Below, piece after piece: positions 26,109-37,229 of a stretch of 64,000 bases of DNA. The notes under the pieces are model-generated. The model did no database searches and had not been told where the DNA came from. It was given only the letters and a program-made list of their open reading frames with translations. Source of the stretch: Cryptomeria japonica (taxonomy: Eukaryota > Streptophyta > Pinopsida > Cupressales > Cupressaceae). The stretch is taken from assembly GCF_030272615.1 (NCBI RefSeq), contig NC_081411.1, forward strand, positions 209,218,244-209,282,243. The letters are read 5' to 3'. Made by a program: the position numbers and the translations under genes. Within the stretch, counting starts at the first letter, position 1. Every line of letters begins with the position of its first letter.

Positions 26109-27025
26109 ATGGATTTTCTGGAGGAATTTCCTGAACAAATATTTCGAGACATCTTATTAAGAGTGCCATATAAATCAAGCACAGATTAAACAGTTGTTGA
26201 AACCTGCCAATCAAATGATGGAATGTTTCCAGTTTTATCAAGATATAATTAAGTTTGGGCTGGCTAAGAAATATATATGTTTGCTCCAGTATACTACAAT
26301 ATTCATATACGATCCAGCTGATATCAATCGTGTATAATGCGCACACGATTCTCAGATTCTGTGTCTTAAACATAAGCTTGTCTTGGTAGGCGAGAAACAT
26401 TTTTGGAATGACACTCCAACAAGGAAGCAAGGTTGTCATATAACAACTGCTACAGAGGCTTCACCTGAAGGATCGATTTACATTGCAGGAGGAAATTCCG
26501 ATTTTGGTTCTGATCCTATCACACGCAAAGCAGTAGTTTATAAAGTAGATGAAGACAAGTGGGAGCTTCTTCCTGAGATACTGGAAGCAATTGACAATTG
26601 TATTGGTGTTTTTATTGAAGGAATGTTTTATGTCATTGGTGTTTTCAATGATAGATGCCAAAGATTTGATCCTAGCACAGGAGTATGGACAACAATGGCA
26701 AATTTGTCTTTGTCCATGTCTTTCTACGACGATGTTCTGTATGAGTTTGGACGATTAATAGCATTTAGAAGGAATAACATAGAGGAATATGTTAGGGAGG
26801 AAAATCAGTGGAGAGAATTGGATCCCCTCCCTCAAGAACTTAAGCGTGTTCATGCAGCAGTGTGGTAAGATCAAATTTTCTTGTGCGGATATAAGAGGAC
26901 TTCTCCACGTCCCGTTTTTTACATGTATAAACCTGGAGCACCTCTCACTGAGGTGGATTTCTCTTGACAAACCGACATTTTTAGTGAAAATGGATATCAT
27001 ATCTATTGCCACTGTAGAAATTTAA
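26109..27025 (+). pseudogene. F-box/kelch pseudogene, frameshifted
   Basis: It starts MDFLEEFPEQIFRDILLRVPYKS at ATG 26109. Compared with the 62468 copy, a 2-bp loss at about 26173-26190 shifts the frame in the F-box. A stop appears near 26335 (NRV*), part of the middle is deleted or replaced before TEASPEGSIYIAGG, and a TAA follows HAAVW near 26867. A further shift follows GAPLTEV. Kelch motifs VVYKVDEDKWELLPE, QRFDPSTGVWTTMANLS and FYMYKPGAPL are clear, and the terminal IATVEI and TAA at 27023-27025 match the family end. The leader AGTAGAGCTTCATATC is shared with the 62468 gene. Confidence 0.85.
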
Positions 27026-27960
27026 TATATCGCTGCCCCCTAATTTCTAAATCGTTTAAAACACATGATCCTTCAAAATAGACATCGGATTATCTATTCC
27101 TTCGAATAGTGATATATTCTATCAAACTTTAATACTATTTATTATATTATTTTTGTTTAAATAAAGATTTTATTTAGTTTTTTAATATATTAAACTTTAC
27201 TTTATTTTTGCAAAGTTGTATTACAATCATTCATATGCATATATATTTAGTTTGTTTTATGAGAATTTTTTTTATATTCTGTTTACTAATGGTGACATGT
27301 CATCAAGGTTCAATGTTTCACTTTTGTATCATCCATTTTCATGAGAGATGTCTTCTTGTGAACTATTTATCACGACATATGGATCAACGAGTTTGAGTAA
27401 ACAGCTATACAATTGAATCCTAATAACAATACCATATTATAAATCATTCAAATTTCAATATATTAAAAAACAGAAACCCACTCACCAAATCTTTTTAAGA
27501 ATTATAATCAAAATATTGAAAATCTTAATACATATTACAAATAAACTCACTTTCCTCTAAAATGAAAGGAAAAGTAGCTCTTGTAGATATGAATTATAAT
27601 ACACAATTTAAAAGACCAAATGAGCGAATGGATATATCTAATTGGAGGAAATCGATCACACAATTGTGATAAATATAATCTTATTCTTTAATCATCAACA
27701 TTGTATGATACGTACTAAAAGAGTATGATAGCTGCTATAGTTCTTATGATCATTTAAGAGGATATGGATGAAGGAAAAAGTTATCTCAAACTTTGTGCAA
27801 ATGAGTTAGGGATAAGCTTGGTCTAGCAGCATAAGCTCACAATAGAACAACTCATCTCATTCTATTGCATGAATTCAAAATTGGCATTTAAAGAGAATTA
27901 CTTCACAATTTAAATCTGAGACAAAAAGAGAAATTTTATTTTATTTCAATTTAGTGGTCA
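27026..27960. other. AT-rich intergenic, no gene seen
   Basis: No frame with a recognisable domain; the composition is AT-rich throughout. Confidence 0.5.
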
Positions 27961-27964
27961 AATT

Positions 27965-29640
27965 GTTTTTTATTAGGTAAGCAAGATTTTGAAAGGGCCC
28001 TAAACCCTTGTATAAAGAAAGGAGACATTCAACCCGACAGAGAAGAACAGATCACCCGAAGAAGAAGGAACAACAACATGGGATTAAACTAGGCTCCCAA
28101 AACCAACAAGGGTTTTAAAAAGGACCCAAAACCTTCAAATCTAGAATCTAACTATCTGGAGACACAAATAAGGATGGAAAACATACCATCCAACAATAGA
28201 CCCTCTTAGATCACCGAGTACAAAAAAGGGGGGGATTTTTCAAGGTTCCCCAAATCTTCATAGTGAGATTTGAAATGGAATCCAGAACTAGCCAACAACA
28301 TTGAACCATGACAATTAAACAATGAATCAACTCCCCACCTGTTAAACTCCTCTCCACCTCCATAGGAAAGGATCCCACCTCAATAGGAGCAATAGAGAAG
28401 AATACAAGCCAAAGGATGAATCGAACAAGCCACAATCTAGCATTTGAGCAGTACTAGTTGACAGAAGACCATATATAGAAGCCACCATCCTTCCTCCAAC
28501 CACCAATCCCCACCTCAATAGGAGAAGTTCCCACCTCCATAGGGAACAAGAAAGACAAATGCTCAAGCAAAATATGCCAAACCCCCAACAAAGAAACCAT
28601 CAGAAACCCCACCTTAATAGGGGTGGTCTTCACCTCCATAGAAGCCTTACTAGAAGGAGCCCAACCAAGAGCAGCAGTAGCCCAATAGAAGGAAATATGG
28701 ATGAGAAAATCCCAACCAAAATTATACCTAACACAAAAACAAACCATGGCCAAAATGACCCTTGAAAACTGCTAGCATCCATTTGGCTGATAGGACGAAC
28801 ATCTCCCACACTATACATAAAACCAAACCAACAAAGAGCACCAGAAACATAGGAAATAAAACATCTGCAATAAAAAAAGCCAAAAAGACCCTTAAAAATC
28901 CTCACAAGAAGGGCAAAGAACAAAAGAGCCACAACCCAAAAAGGTTGTGAAGCATCCCTCATCCAGCCCACATGCAAAGAGGACCACCTAAGAGAGGCAC
29001 CTGAAAGCATCTCCTTCAATAACAATAGAGGAAACATAAGCAGAGGCAAACCATAGTTGAGAAGAGCATAGGTAGCCACAACCACAAATAATCGCTCCTC
29101 TAACACCATAACAAAAGGGCAAACCATAGCCTTGAATAGGTAGCAATGAAACTCCCTATCAATAGCAATAATGACAAGGTCATCACCGTCCTCGGGAAAA
29201 TTGGCATAAAACCAATCACCAAGCCTCATGAAGGGCATGCAACTACCAAACACCACAACCCAACATCAATAGTTAGAACTACCTTCAGACAAGGAGATAA
29301 GGATAGAGAAACAACTTCCAGTCCAACCTTGGGTGGGAGAAGGGCAAAAAACCCTAGGCAGAGGGCTACATCCTGCATACTCCTAGCCTTGAGAAGGAGA
29401 TCGGAACTTTGGAAAACACATACACTTGAAATGAACTAGCACCAAGAGACCAACACAAGCCCCAAAAATATTCCATAAATATGAGACAATAGCAATAAAG
29501 ACATATCAAATGCATCTATGCCTCTCTCCTCTATAATATCATCAGGCTCTGAATCCCATGTATCACTCCCATCACCTGAAACCACAACCCCCACCCAAAC
29601 ACCTAGAAAAGAGCACCTAGGAAAGATAGGGTACTAAACA
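27965..29640 (-). mobile_element. Possible 3' part of an old LINE
   Basis: At the left edge, TTTTTTATTAGGTAAGCAAGATTTTG followed by GGGCCCTAAACCC reads on minus as a GGGTTTAGGGCCC segment running into CTTACCTAATAAAAAA. That resembles the A-rich 3' tails of plant L1 elements. The sequence is less AT-rich than its surroundings. A minus frame (28630-29256, 208 codons) is full of hydrophobic runs and starts without support, so I do not call a protein. A short motif, CACCTC(A/C)ATAGG, recurs at least six times between 28350 and 28640. No reverse transcriptase is seen, so the class stays uncertain. Confidence 0.3.
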
Positions 29641-31044
29641 TAGAGGATCCACCAAAGAGCCTCAAAGGAAGGGAAGAGGCTAGCTAGAAGCACCCTCACA
29701 TTGCCATCTTCATCCACTTCGTTTGCCTCCCTTGTAGACTCATCCCCCCAAAAAACCCTAGCCTTTCAGCTGTGCCCACTCCCACTCATCCCGCTCTTTC
29801 ATTTTCAGTTATCAAATTATTTCAAACATGCTCTTTTCATTTTTTCAAACAAACAAACTCACTTTTCTCTTATTCATAGTGATGAATCAAAATTATATAA
29901 TTTTTTTTCTCTTAATAGCCATTTAACTGACCTGCATCTGTACTATTTTCCTCTGCACAAAATTTGGCTCGTGAACCCCTACCCCTCTTTTTCTCTCCTT
30001 AATCTTCTAACTTTTTCCTATGTGGTCTCATATCAAAGGCTTTTTAAAATCTCCAATATTGGCCCAATTTTCTTTCCTAAAACTTTTCATTTAAGCAGGC
30101 CTCTTACACACTCATCTTCTGCACCCTCTATGTCTTCTTATCTTTCATTCTAATCTGTAAGCTTCTAGGAAACACTTTCTCTCTCTCTAATGTGTGCCAC
30201 ACTTAGTGTGTTTCTCTTCTTCCTCTTCTCATCTCTTTTAGTTTTCTTGTATGAAACCCTCTTTCTATTCACCTCCCACGCATTCCTGTAGTCTCCTATT
30301 TACCAAAATACAATGCAACCTATGTTTGTTGCATTCTATGTATTTGGTTGGCCCTTCCAAATTCTAGTGCTAAGGTAGAAGATTGCACCCCTTCCAAATT
30401 GAGAACTTTGTCCATTCCATTGTTTTCCGTAACATATATAATCCTATTTTGTTTATATTTTTTTGGAAGACTAGACTCTTCATATTCTACATATCCCCTT
30501 TTTAGTGAACTATTTATTCTTTTGACCACACTAATGCCAATTCATACAAGATTCAATTCGAGCCCTTTTGGAGTGCTCCTGCTTCAATCTTATACATAGA
30601 TATTCTAGTGTACTTTATAATAATATTTTAAATATTTAGAAAAATTATAGTTTTTATTAAAAATCTATATTACTAAATTGAGGGATTGATCAAATTTCCA
30701 GAATTTTAATAAAGCTTTAAAGTTTTTCATTTTGGCTTTTATTTCTCTTTATTGCATACTATTACATAGAATTTAATAAGAATGTTTTAATATAATTTTA
30801 AATCTTTCATCAATTAACTTATTATGGATTCAAACATTTCACTTTTTTAGTAGTTATATGTTTAATTATTTAGTATGTTTATAATTAAATGTATATATTT
30901 GGGACATTAATGTTTTGTGAATTTTTTTTTTTTTAAAGATTAATTTTACATTACAATAGAAAAATATTTTAAATTTTGTGATAATTTTTAGGAATAAGAG
31001 ATTAATATCAAGCACAAGATCACATGAAATTGAGCAAAGTCAAC
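29641..31044. other. Pyrimidine-rich then AT-rich DNA, no gene
   Basis: 29700-30350 is C/T-rich on plus. It contains a 150-codon frame that opens on TTG and is rich in S, F, L and P, as expected of chance reading in pyrimidine-rich DNA. 30600-31044 is AT-rich. Confidence 0.45.
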
Positions 31045-31410
31045 TGTAGATAATAGGTAAAACAATGTACATAAATAGGAGTCTCTAGCTCCATAAAATG
31101 AGGAATGGGCTCCTCATTCATGGAGTGGTGGCACAAAACTATCCTAGAAAATAGAGTGAGGTGTCAAATGCAATTTGACAACACTCAATAACATACATGA
31201 GGTTTCAAATGCAATTTGACAACACTCAATAACATGCGTGAGGTGTCAAATGCAATTTGACAACACTCAATAACATGCGTGAGGTGTCAAATGCAGTTTG
31301 ACAACCCTCACTAACTCCTGACTAACTTGACACCTCATAGGAGAGGTGCTAAGACACCTAGCTAGGCTTAAAAGCCTACATGTATGCCTAGGAGGAAAAG
31401 TACACTAACA
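31045..31410 (-). repeat. 3' LTR of the 31-36.5 kb copia element
   Basis: 366 bp, homologous to 36243-36528 with TG...CA ends. It is about 80 bp longer because it has four rather than two copies of a 41-bp unit (starts 31158, 31199, 31240 and 31281). Confidence 0.85.
31158..31310. repeat. 41-bp LTR-internal tandem repeat with palindrome
   Basis: Four units each hold TGTCAAATGCAATTTGACA or a one-base variant, a near-perfect palindrome that could form a hairpin. The matching LTR has two units (36358 and 36399). Position inside the LTR suggests a transcription-control element. Confidence 0.75.
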
Positions 31411-33300
31411 ACCCCCTTAAGCATAGCTTAGGTGGGTAAAAAAATGGGCCTCAGCTATTATCCTAGTGAAGTATCCAAGTACAAAGTTATCTCTCATAAA
31501 TGAAGTAAGATAGAAAACCCAATGGGAAAAAACTATACTCTAAAAAAGAGATAATAAGAGAAAAATACTAGAAGCCCCTCCCCCAAGGATGGAGATGATC
31601 CTGATGTAGAACACATGCCAAGAAGGGATCATAGATGATTGAACTTTCTCTCTGTGAAGGGTTTGCTGAAGATGTCAACAACCTGCTCTAAAGACTAGCA
31701 AAAGACTAAGTCAATGATCTACCCATGAATAATCTCTCAAATATAATGCATATGAATCTCTATGTGTTTGGTTTGTTGATGTTGAACCGAATTCCTGCAT
31801 ATCTGTATGGTTCTAGTTATCACAATAAATGACTATTGGCTAGTTGAAAGATATACGAAACTCAAAAAGAATGCCTTGAAGCCATATGGCTTTAGTAGCT
31901 AAGTTAATAGCCCTCCTAAAATCTACCTATAGAAATAGTAATCTTCTTTCTACTAGACCAAATTGATAGGACTTGGACCAAGTGAAATACTATAACCTGA
32001 AGTGGACTTGCAATACTCTGTATCACCTGCCCAATTTGAATCTGTAAAACCAACCAGGTCAATATATAAACCAACTCTGTAGTGAATCCTAAACCCAAGA
32101 TTAACATGAAGATAATGAAGGATTCTCTTAGCTACTTTCCAATGTAGCTCATGAGGTTCTTGCATAAATCTAGAAACTATACCAACTGCATATGATATAT
32201 TTGGCTTGGTATGAGTCAAGTATATAGGAATACCAACTAGTTGTCTATAGAAGGTAGAATCAACCAATAATGTAGTACAAGAAGTCTCAATCTTGACTCT
32301 AGATAGAAAGGAAGTTGGAGATTGTTTACAAGTATTCATATGGAAATAAGCTAGTAAATCAAGAGTATACTTACGTTGAGCAAGAATAATCCTTGAAAGT
32401 GACTGTGAAATCTCAATACCAAGGAAGTAATGCAATGAACCCAAGTCTGTCATGGCAAATCAATTGTGGAGTGATGTCTTCACTACTGCAATGGCAGATG
32501 AAGTACTACCTATAATCAAAATATCATCTACATATAGAAACAGTACCAAAAGTGAATCATCCTATTGCAATAGGTACACATTAGAATCTCAATGACATCT
32601 AGTAAAACCTAAAGATAGGAGGTAGGAATCCATCTTGGCATACCAAGCTCTAGGAGCTTGTTTGAGGCCATAGAGATATTTCCTAAGTTTGCAAGCTAAG
32701 GATGAATCCTGAATAAACCCAGGTGGCTGGTCCATGTAGATTTACTCCTCTAGATCTCCATGAAGAAATGCACTCTTCACATCCATCTGATCTACCTCTG
32801 ATGAATGTACTATAGCTATAGAAAGTGTGAGTCTAATCGAAGTCATCTTAGCAGCCGGTGCAAAGGTTTTTGTGTAGTCAATTCCTACAACTTGTGAAAA
32901 ACCTTTGGTAGCTAATCAACTAACCCATGTGCTACAAATTTAGTTCGATATACCCATCTACATTGAACTGTCTTCCTTCCCTTAGGAAGTGATATCAAGT
33001 CACAGGTGTGATTTCTAATTAACAAATCATATTCCTCATTCATAGCAATATCCAACTCTGTTATGCCTGATGCTTCTCTAAATGTTCAAGGATTAAAAAA
33101 TGAACTAAGAAAGGCATGTGGCTCCTCATAAGAATATATCTGAATCTTTCTATCATCTACTGAATCCTGTACCCATGTATCTACCCTCAGTGGAGCATGA
33201 GATGTGGTTGTGAAAATATCAACCTCTAATGCAATTCCTGAACTAGATGAAGATGAATCCTCATCATTGTGAGAATTAGAAGAAGAAGATGCTATACTTG
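31411..33300 (-). pseudogene. Copia reverse transcriptase/RNase H, broken
   Basis: On minus, [11 protein letters not shown] and LYVDDILII (the YVDD active site is at 32523-32534) identify the copia reverse transcriptase. LGIEISQS, PNISYAVGIVSRFMQ and FTDSNWAGDTEYCKSTSGY give the connection and RNase H start. Stops and shifts interrupt it, for example after SLHN and in the RNase H part near 31953. The enzyme would copy element RNA into DNA in virus-like particles; this copy cannot make it whole. Confidence 0.85.
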
Positions 33301-34330
33301 GAATCTACTGGGAATGATCTGACTCATTAGTACTGTAATCTGTATTTGAAGAGTTCACTATATGGTGAGAAGTGTCAAGTATAGTTTGAAGAGGTGTTTC
33401 TTGAAACGTAGCACTTCTCTCTATAAACAATTCATGTGTGGTAGGGTGGAGTAGGTGATAGCCTTTTACACCATCTAGATATCCCACAAAGATGCAAGGT
33501 TTAGATTGTAGATCCATAGCTTTGCAATTTTCCTTTTTAATGTAGGCCATGGCTTGAGAGCCAAATACTCTAAAATGATCAACTTTTGGTTTCCATCCTT
33601 TCCAAGTTTCAGAGGGAGTAATACCCTTCAAGGCTTTATGAGAAAATCCATTCTAAATATAACATGCACAATTGACTTCTTTAGCCCAATATGATGGTGT
33701 AAGACCCTTAGAGTGAATCATACAATTAGCCATCTCTTTTAAAGATCTATTTTTATTTTCCACAACACCATTTTGTTGAGGAGAATATGGAACTATGCAT
33801 TGTAGATCTAACCCATCTGATATGCAAAACTGTTCAAAACAAATGTTAACATACTCACGACCATTATTTGTTCTTAGAATTTTTATAAACTTTCCTGATT
33901 GTTTTTTAACAAGAGCTTTGTAATCTTGAAAAGATTCAAATACTTTTGTTTTTTTCCTAAGAAATTAGACCCATCTATAAAATGAGAAATCATCAATAAA
34001 TGTGAGAACATATCTAGGCTTTGTAAAAGATGGATGGGGAAAAGCCCCTGTAACATCATTGTGAACTAGTTCCAAGACTTGGGTTGTCCTCCATGATTTT
34101 CCCTTGTCAAATTTTGTTTCTATATGTTTTCCAAGTGCAAAACCTTCACAAAGTCCTTTAGAAAACTTAACCTTAGGTAAACCCTTGACCATATTCTTTT
34201 GACATAGTTTCTCAAGATAGTAGTAGTTAAGGTGGCCAAACTGCTCATGCCACAATTACTAACTTCATTTAAATGAGTTAGTAGTGCTTTTGGATAAATA
34301 TCTATGGAAAATTTAGAGAAGGTATACAAT
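33301..34330 (-). pseudogene. Copia integrase, broken
   Basis: WHEQFGHLNYYYLEKL is the HHCC zinc-binding start of integrase, followed by LCEGFALGKH in which one of the two cysteines is F. NDVTGAFPHPSF and FIDDFSFYRWV mark the catalytic core, and KPKVDHFRVFGSQAMAYI with FVGYLDGVKGYHLL is the typical copia C-terminal part. Several frames are needed to follow it. Confidence 0.8.
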
Positions 34331-34549
34331 CAAGATTGATGATTTTCATCCCCTAGTGCAGCCAAGTTACTATATAAATCTATTATCTCAACTGAATTTG
34401 GAGAGAAAAAACCCTCATGTCCTTCTGTAGATGAGTTATTTGATAATCTGAAAGGAGATTAGTTGATAGTGAAGGCACACTTAGAACATTTGAAAATGTT
34501 CCTCCTTCAACTTCAACAGACCCTCTCCCTTTGACCAATTTTATCATAC

Positions 34550-35602
34550 CCTAGGGTGATTTAAGACATATTGATTTCTTGTAAGGATGGAAACTCAACC
34601 TTTTGAGAGCCCATATGGTGTGTAGCACCAGAATCTATAATCCATGGAGATAAGAAAGATGATGATGTAGAAACTAAGGCCTTTCCTTTTAATTTCTGTT
34701 TGTCCTTAGTATTATCTTGATTTGAAGAAGATGCTTTAACATAATCAGTTACCCCAATATTATTCTTCTTGAGTAGAAAAGTGAGGTGCTCAATTTGCAT
34801 TTTCATGCACCGATGTTCTTCATGACTAGTTTTATTATAGAATGAACATTTAACTTTCTGAACATTTGATTTTTGTTGTTGAGAAGAGTTATTATTTTTT
34901 ATGTTGTCAATTTTAACTTCTTTCTTCCCTTCATTGTCCTACTTAGTGTTCTTCATCTTCATTTTAGTATTTTGTTTCTTTTCATTTCCTACAATCAGAG
35001 CTTGAGGCTTAGTAGATTTCAAAGAGCCCATTTTAATTATTAGCAATGAAGATCAGCAATGAAGTCATCTAGTGTGGGCATTTTCCATGAGCTATCAAGA
35101 GATATTTTAGTAGAATATAAAGTAGAGACAAACATAGAAAATTCAAGACCTAGTTTGGAAGGTACAAAAAGTATTAATTGATTCTCTTTCTTATCAATTC
35201 CACAATCTTTTAATTAATACTTTAAAGATTTGTATTCAGTTAAAAAATACTTTGGAGTAGTAAAACTTCAAGAACTTAGACCTAAGAGTTGATTTTCCAA
35301 CTCATGACTTCATAGTTCATCAATTGTCCCAAATAGATTTTTAAGAGCTTCCCAAACTTCATTGGGTGTTTCCAAGTTTTCAACATGAAATACTAATTCA
35401 AGAGATAGACTTAAACACAAGAAGCCAAATGCTTGGTCACACTTATTGAAAAACTTTTCTTTGTCTTAGCTATATTAGGTTCTTTCTTTGTTCCCATTGC
35501 AACCCTAAACAAGCCTTTATTCTACAGTACAAGAGTGATTTTCAATTTCCAATAATGATAATTTAAAGGCATTAGAGGTTGTATAGTCACATTAGAATCC
35601 AT
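34550..35602 (-). pseudogene. Copia gag and protease, broken
   Basis: A gag start MDSNVTIQPLMPLNYHYWK is seen at 35602 on minus, then stops. A zinc knuckle CSFYNKTSHEEHRC near 34810-34855 has its second cysteine changed to Y. WIIDSGATHHM at about 34610-34645 is the aspartic protease active site. Order and spacing fit copia. Confidence 0.75.
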
Positions 35603-36242
35603 GCTAGTAGACTTAGATTGTTTCTTTTTGTAGAATATGGAAATGAACTTTAAAAATGCATGCAAAGGTGAACTAAAAGAATACAACAACACACAAAAGC
35701 AATTTGTTAAGGAAATTTAAAAATAGTGCACAAACAAGACCCCCCTGTATTATCATTCCCCCCCCATTTGGAATTTTATAGAACAATGCATGAACAAATC
35801 CAAGGTAAGATTGAAAAAATCACGATATAAAGAAAGTGAAATTGTATGGGGAATTAAATGTTGAGTCAAAGGGGAATAAAGTGCACTAATACGTAGCTAA
35901 GTGACAGCTAGTCATAGTCAAAGAAAGTCAAAGTTGACCCAGTGCACGGCATTAGAACTAGCACAAGGTATAAGGAATACAAAGCCAAGTCAGTGCAAGG
36001 CATAAATGTCCTAGCAGCGTGCCATTCGTTTGAACTGAGGTGGACATGAGTTCAAGTTGGAGCTTGTTGCGAGACATGACCAACGCGCCATAAAATTTTG
36101 CGTAGTGAGGACGTGTTTGTTTTGAACAGCCGGCTGCTAAAGTTGATCTTTTCGTGAAGGCGAAAAATGGCTAACAGAACATCAAATTCAGGACACTGAG
36201 TTTTCTCAATTCAGCGAATGGTCAGAATTACTGAAAAACCGC
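35603..36242. other. Untranslated 5' part of the copia element
   Basis: Between gag and the 5' LTR no frame is seen. The bases next to the LTR on minus (CGGTTTTTCAG) do not give the usual initiator-methionine primer site, so the primer is not identified. Confidence 0.45.
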
Positions 36243-36528
36243 TGTAATGATAATAGGTAAAACAATATACATAAATAGGAGTCTCTAGCTCCATGAAATG
36301 AGGAATGGACTCCTCATTCATGGAGTGGTGGGGCAAAACTATCTTAGAAAATAGGGTGAAGTGTCAAATGCAATTTGACAATGCTCAATAACATGCATGA
36401 GGTGTCAAATAGAATTTGACAACACTCACTAACTCCTAACGAGCTTGACACCTCATAGGAGAGGTGTCAAGTCACCTAGCTAGGCTTACAAGCCTATGTG
36501 TATGCCTAAGTGGAAAAGTACACTAACA
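36243..36528 (-). repeat. 5' LTR of the 31-36.5 kb copia element
   Basis: 286 bp, matching 31045-31410 along its length, with two 41-bp palindrome units instead of four. Many single-base differences between the two LTRs show that the insertion is old. Confidence 0.85.
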
Positions 36529-36617
36529 AATTTTAATAAAAAAATATTTTTATTTTTGTAATTATATTTATTGTTAATTGTTGAATATATAGTATTTATG
36601 ATTGAATTTTTATAACA

Positions 36618-36755
36618 AGCTTATATATATTTAATAATATATATAGAATAAGTCTAGAGATATCATTCTAGAGGCTTCTATTAATTTTTTTAATTTATGA
36701 TATCTCTCACTTATCTTACATATTATTAAATATATATAATAAATATATATAAGCT
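36618..36755. repeat. AT-rich inverted repeat (foldback/MITE-like)
   Basis: The left arm 36618-36665 begins AGCTTATATATATTTA and ends AGAGATATCA. The reverse complement of 36698-36755 begins and ends the same way, with a ~10-bp length difference. A 32-bp spacer separates them. No clear target duplication is seen. Confidence 0.6.
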
Positions 36756-36852
36756 ACTAGTAGTCCCAGTGCACATTGGAAACATTAAACATATTAATTT
36801 TAAATTATATATTATTATATAGTTATATATCGGATTGGTATAATGTTAGATT

Positions 36853-37080
36853 GAGGTTTCCATTTGGTTGAACTTATGGTCCAATTTTTTCGAGATGGAA
36901 TTGTGGTCTAGTTACTATCAAGTATAGTTTTAGATATATATCATATTGGTATAGTTTTTTATTTAGGATTACATTTGGTTCAACTTATGGTCCAATTCGT
37001 TCTAGATGGAATTGTGGTCCATTTTTCATTACTGTCAAGTCTAGTGTTAGATTTAGGATTTCATTTAGTTCAATTCTAGA
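36853..37080. repeat. ~112-bp diverged tandem repeat
   Basis: CATTTGGTT(G/C)AACTTATGGTCCAATT, then AGATGGAATTGTGGTC and ACT(A/G)TCAAGT, appear at about 36860 and 36970. A looser third unit follows. It lies just upstream of the transposase-like gene and may belong to that element. Confidence 0.6.
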
Positions 37081-37229
37081 TTAGAATTTTATAGTTAGGA
37101 TTAGGATTAAAATAGTAACCTTAATTGAATAAGGAGTAGGGTTCATTTTGGTTTACTATTAGGGTTAGGGTTTTATTTGGTTTAGAGTTAATTTTTTATT
37201 TAAGACTACAAGAATCGTATAGCAGCCCA

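Larger units (their letters stand above)
31045..36528 (-). mobile_element. Ty1/copia retrotransposon, decayed, full length
   Basis: Two homologous LTRs (31045-31410 and 36243-36528) bracket about 4.8 kb whose minus strand reads gag, protease, integrase, reverse transcriptase and RNase H in the copia order. On minus each LTR starts TGTTAGTGTACTTTTCC and ends in TACA. A polypurine tract (minus CTTAAGGGGGT) abuts the 3' LTR at 31411. No target duplication is visible (TCAAC on the left, AATTT on the right), so one flank may be rearranged. Frameshifts and stops occur throughout, so it is not autonomous. Confidence 0.88.

Noticed and set aside
25957-26439. 160-codon minus frame
   Set aside because: It is the antisense shadow of the 26109 F-box pseudogene.
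28630-29256. 208-codon minus frame with hydrophobic runs, possible membrane protein
   Set aside because: It lies in probable LINE-tail DNA, has no conserved motif, and nearby frames look alike.
29701-30153. 150-codon plus frame
   Set aside because: It opens on TTG in pyrimidine-rich DNA, and the S/F/L/P composition has no motif.
37140-37180. Telomere-like TTAGGGTTAGGG
   Set aside because: Only two imperfect units occur, within a longer ordinary repeat, so it is not a telomeric array.
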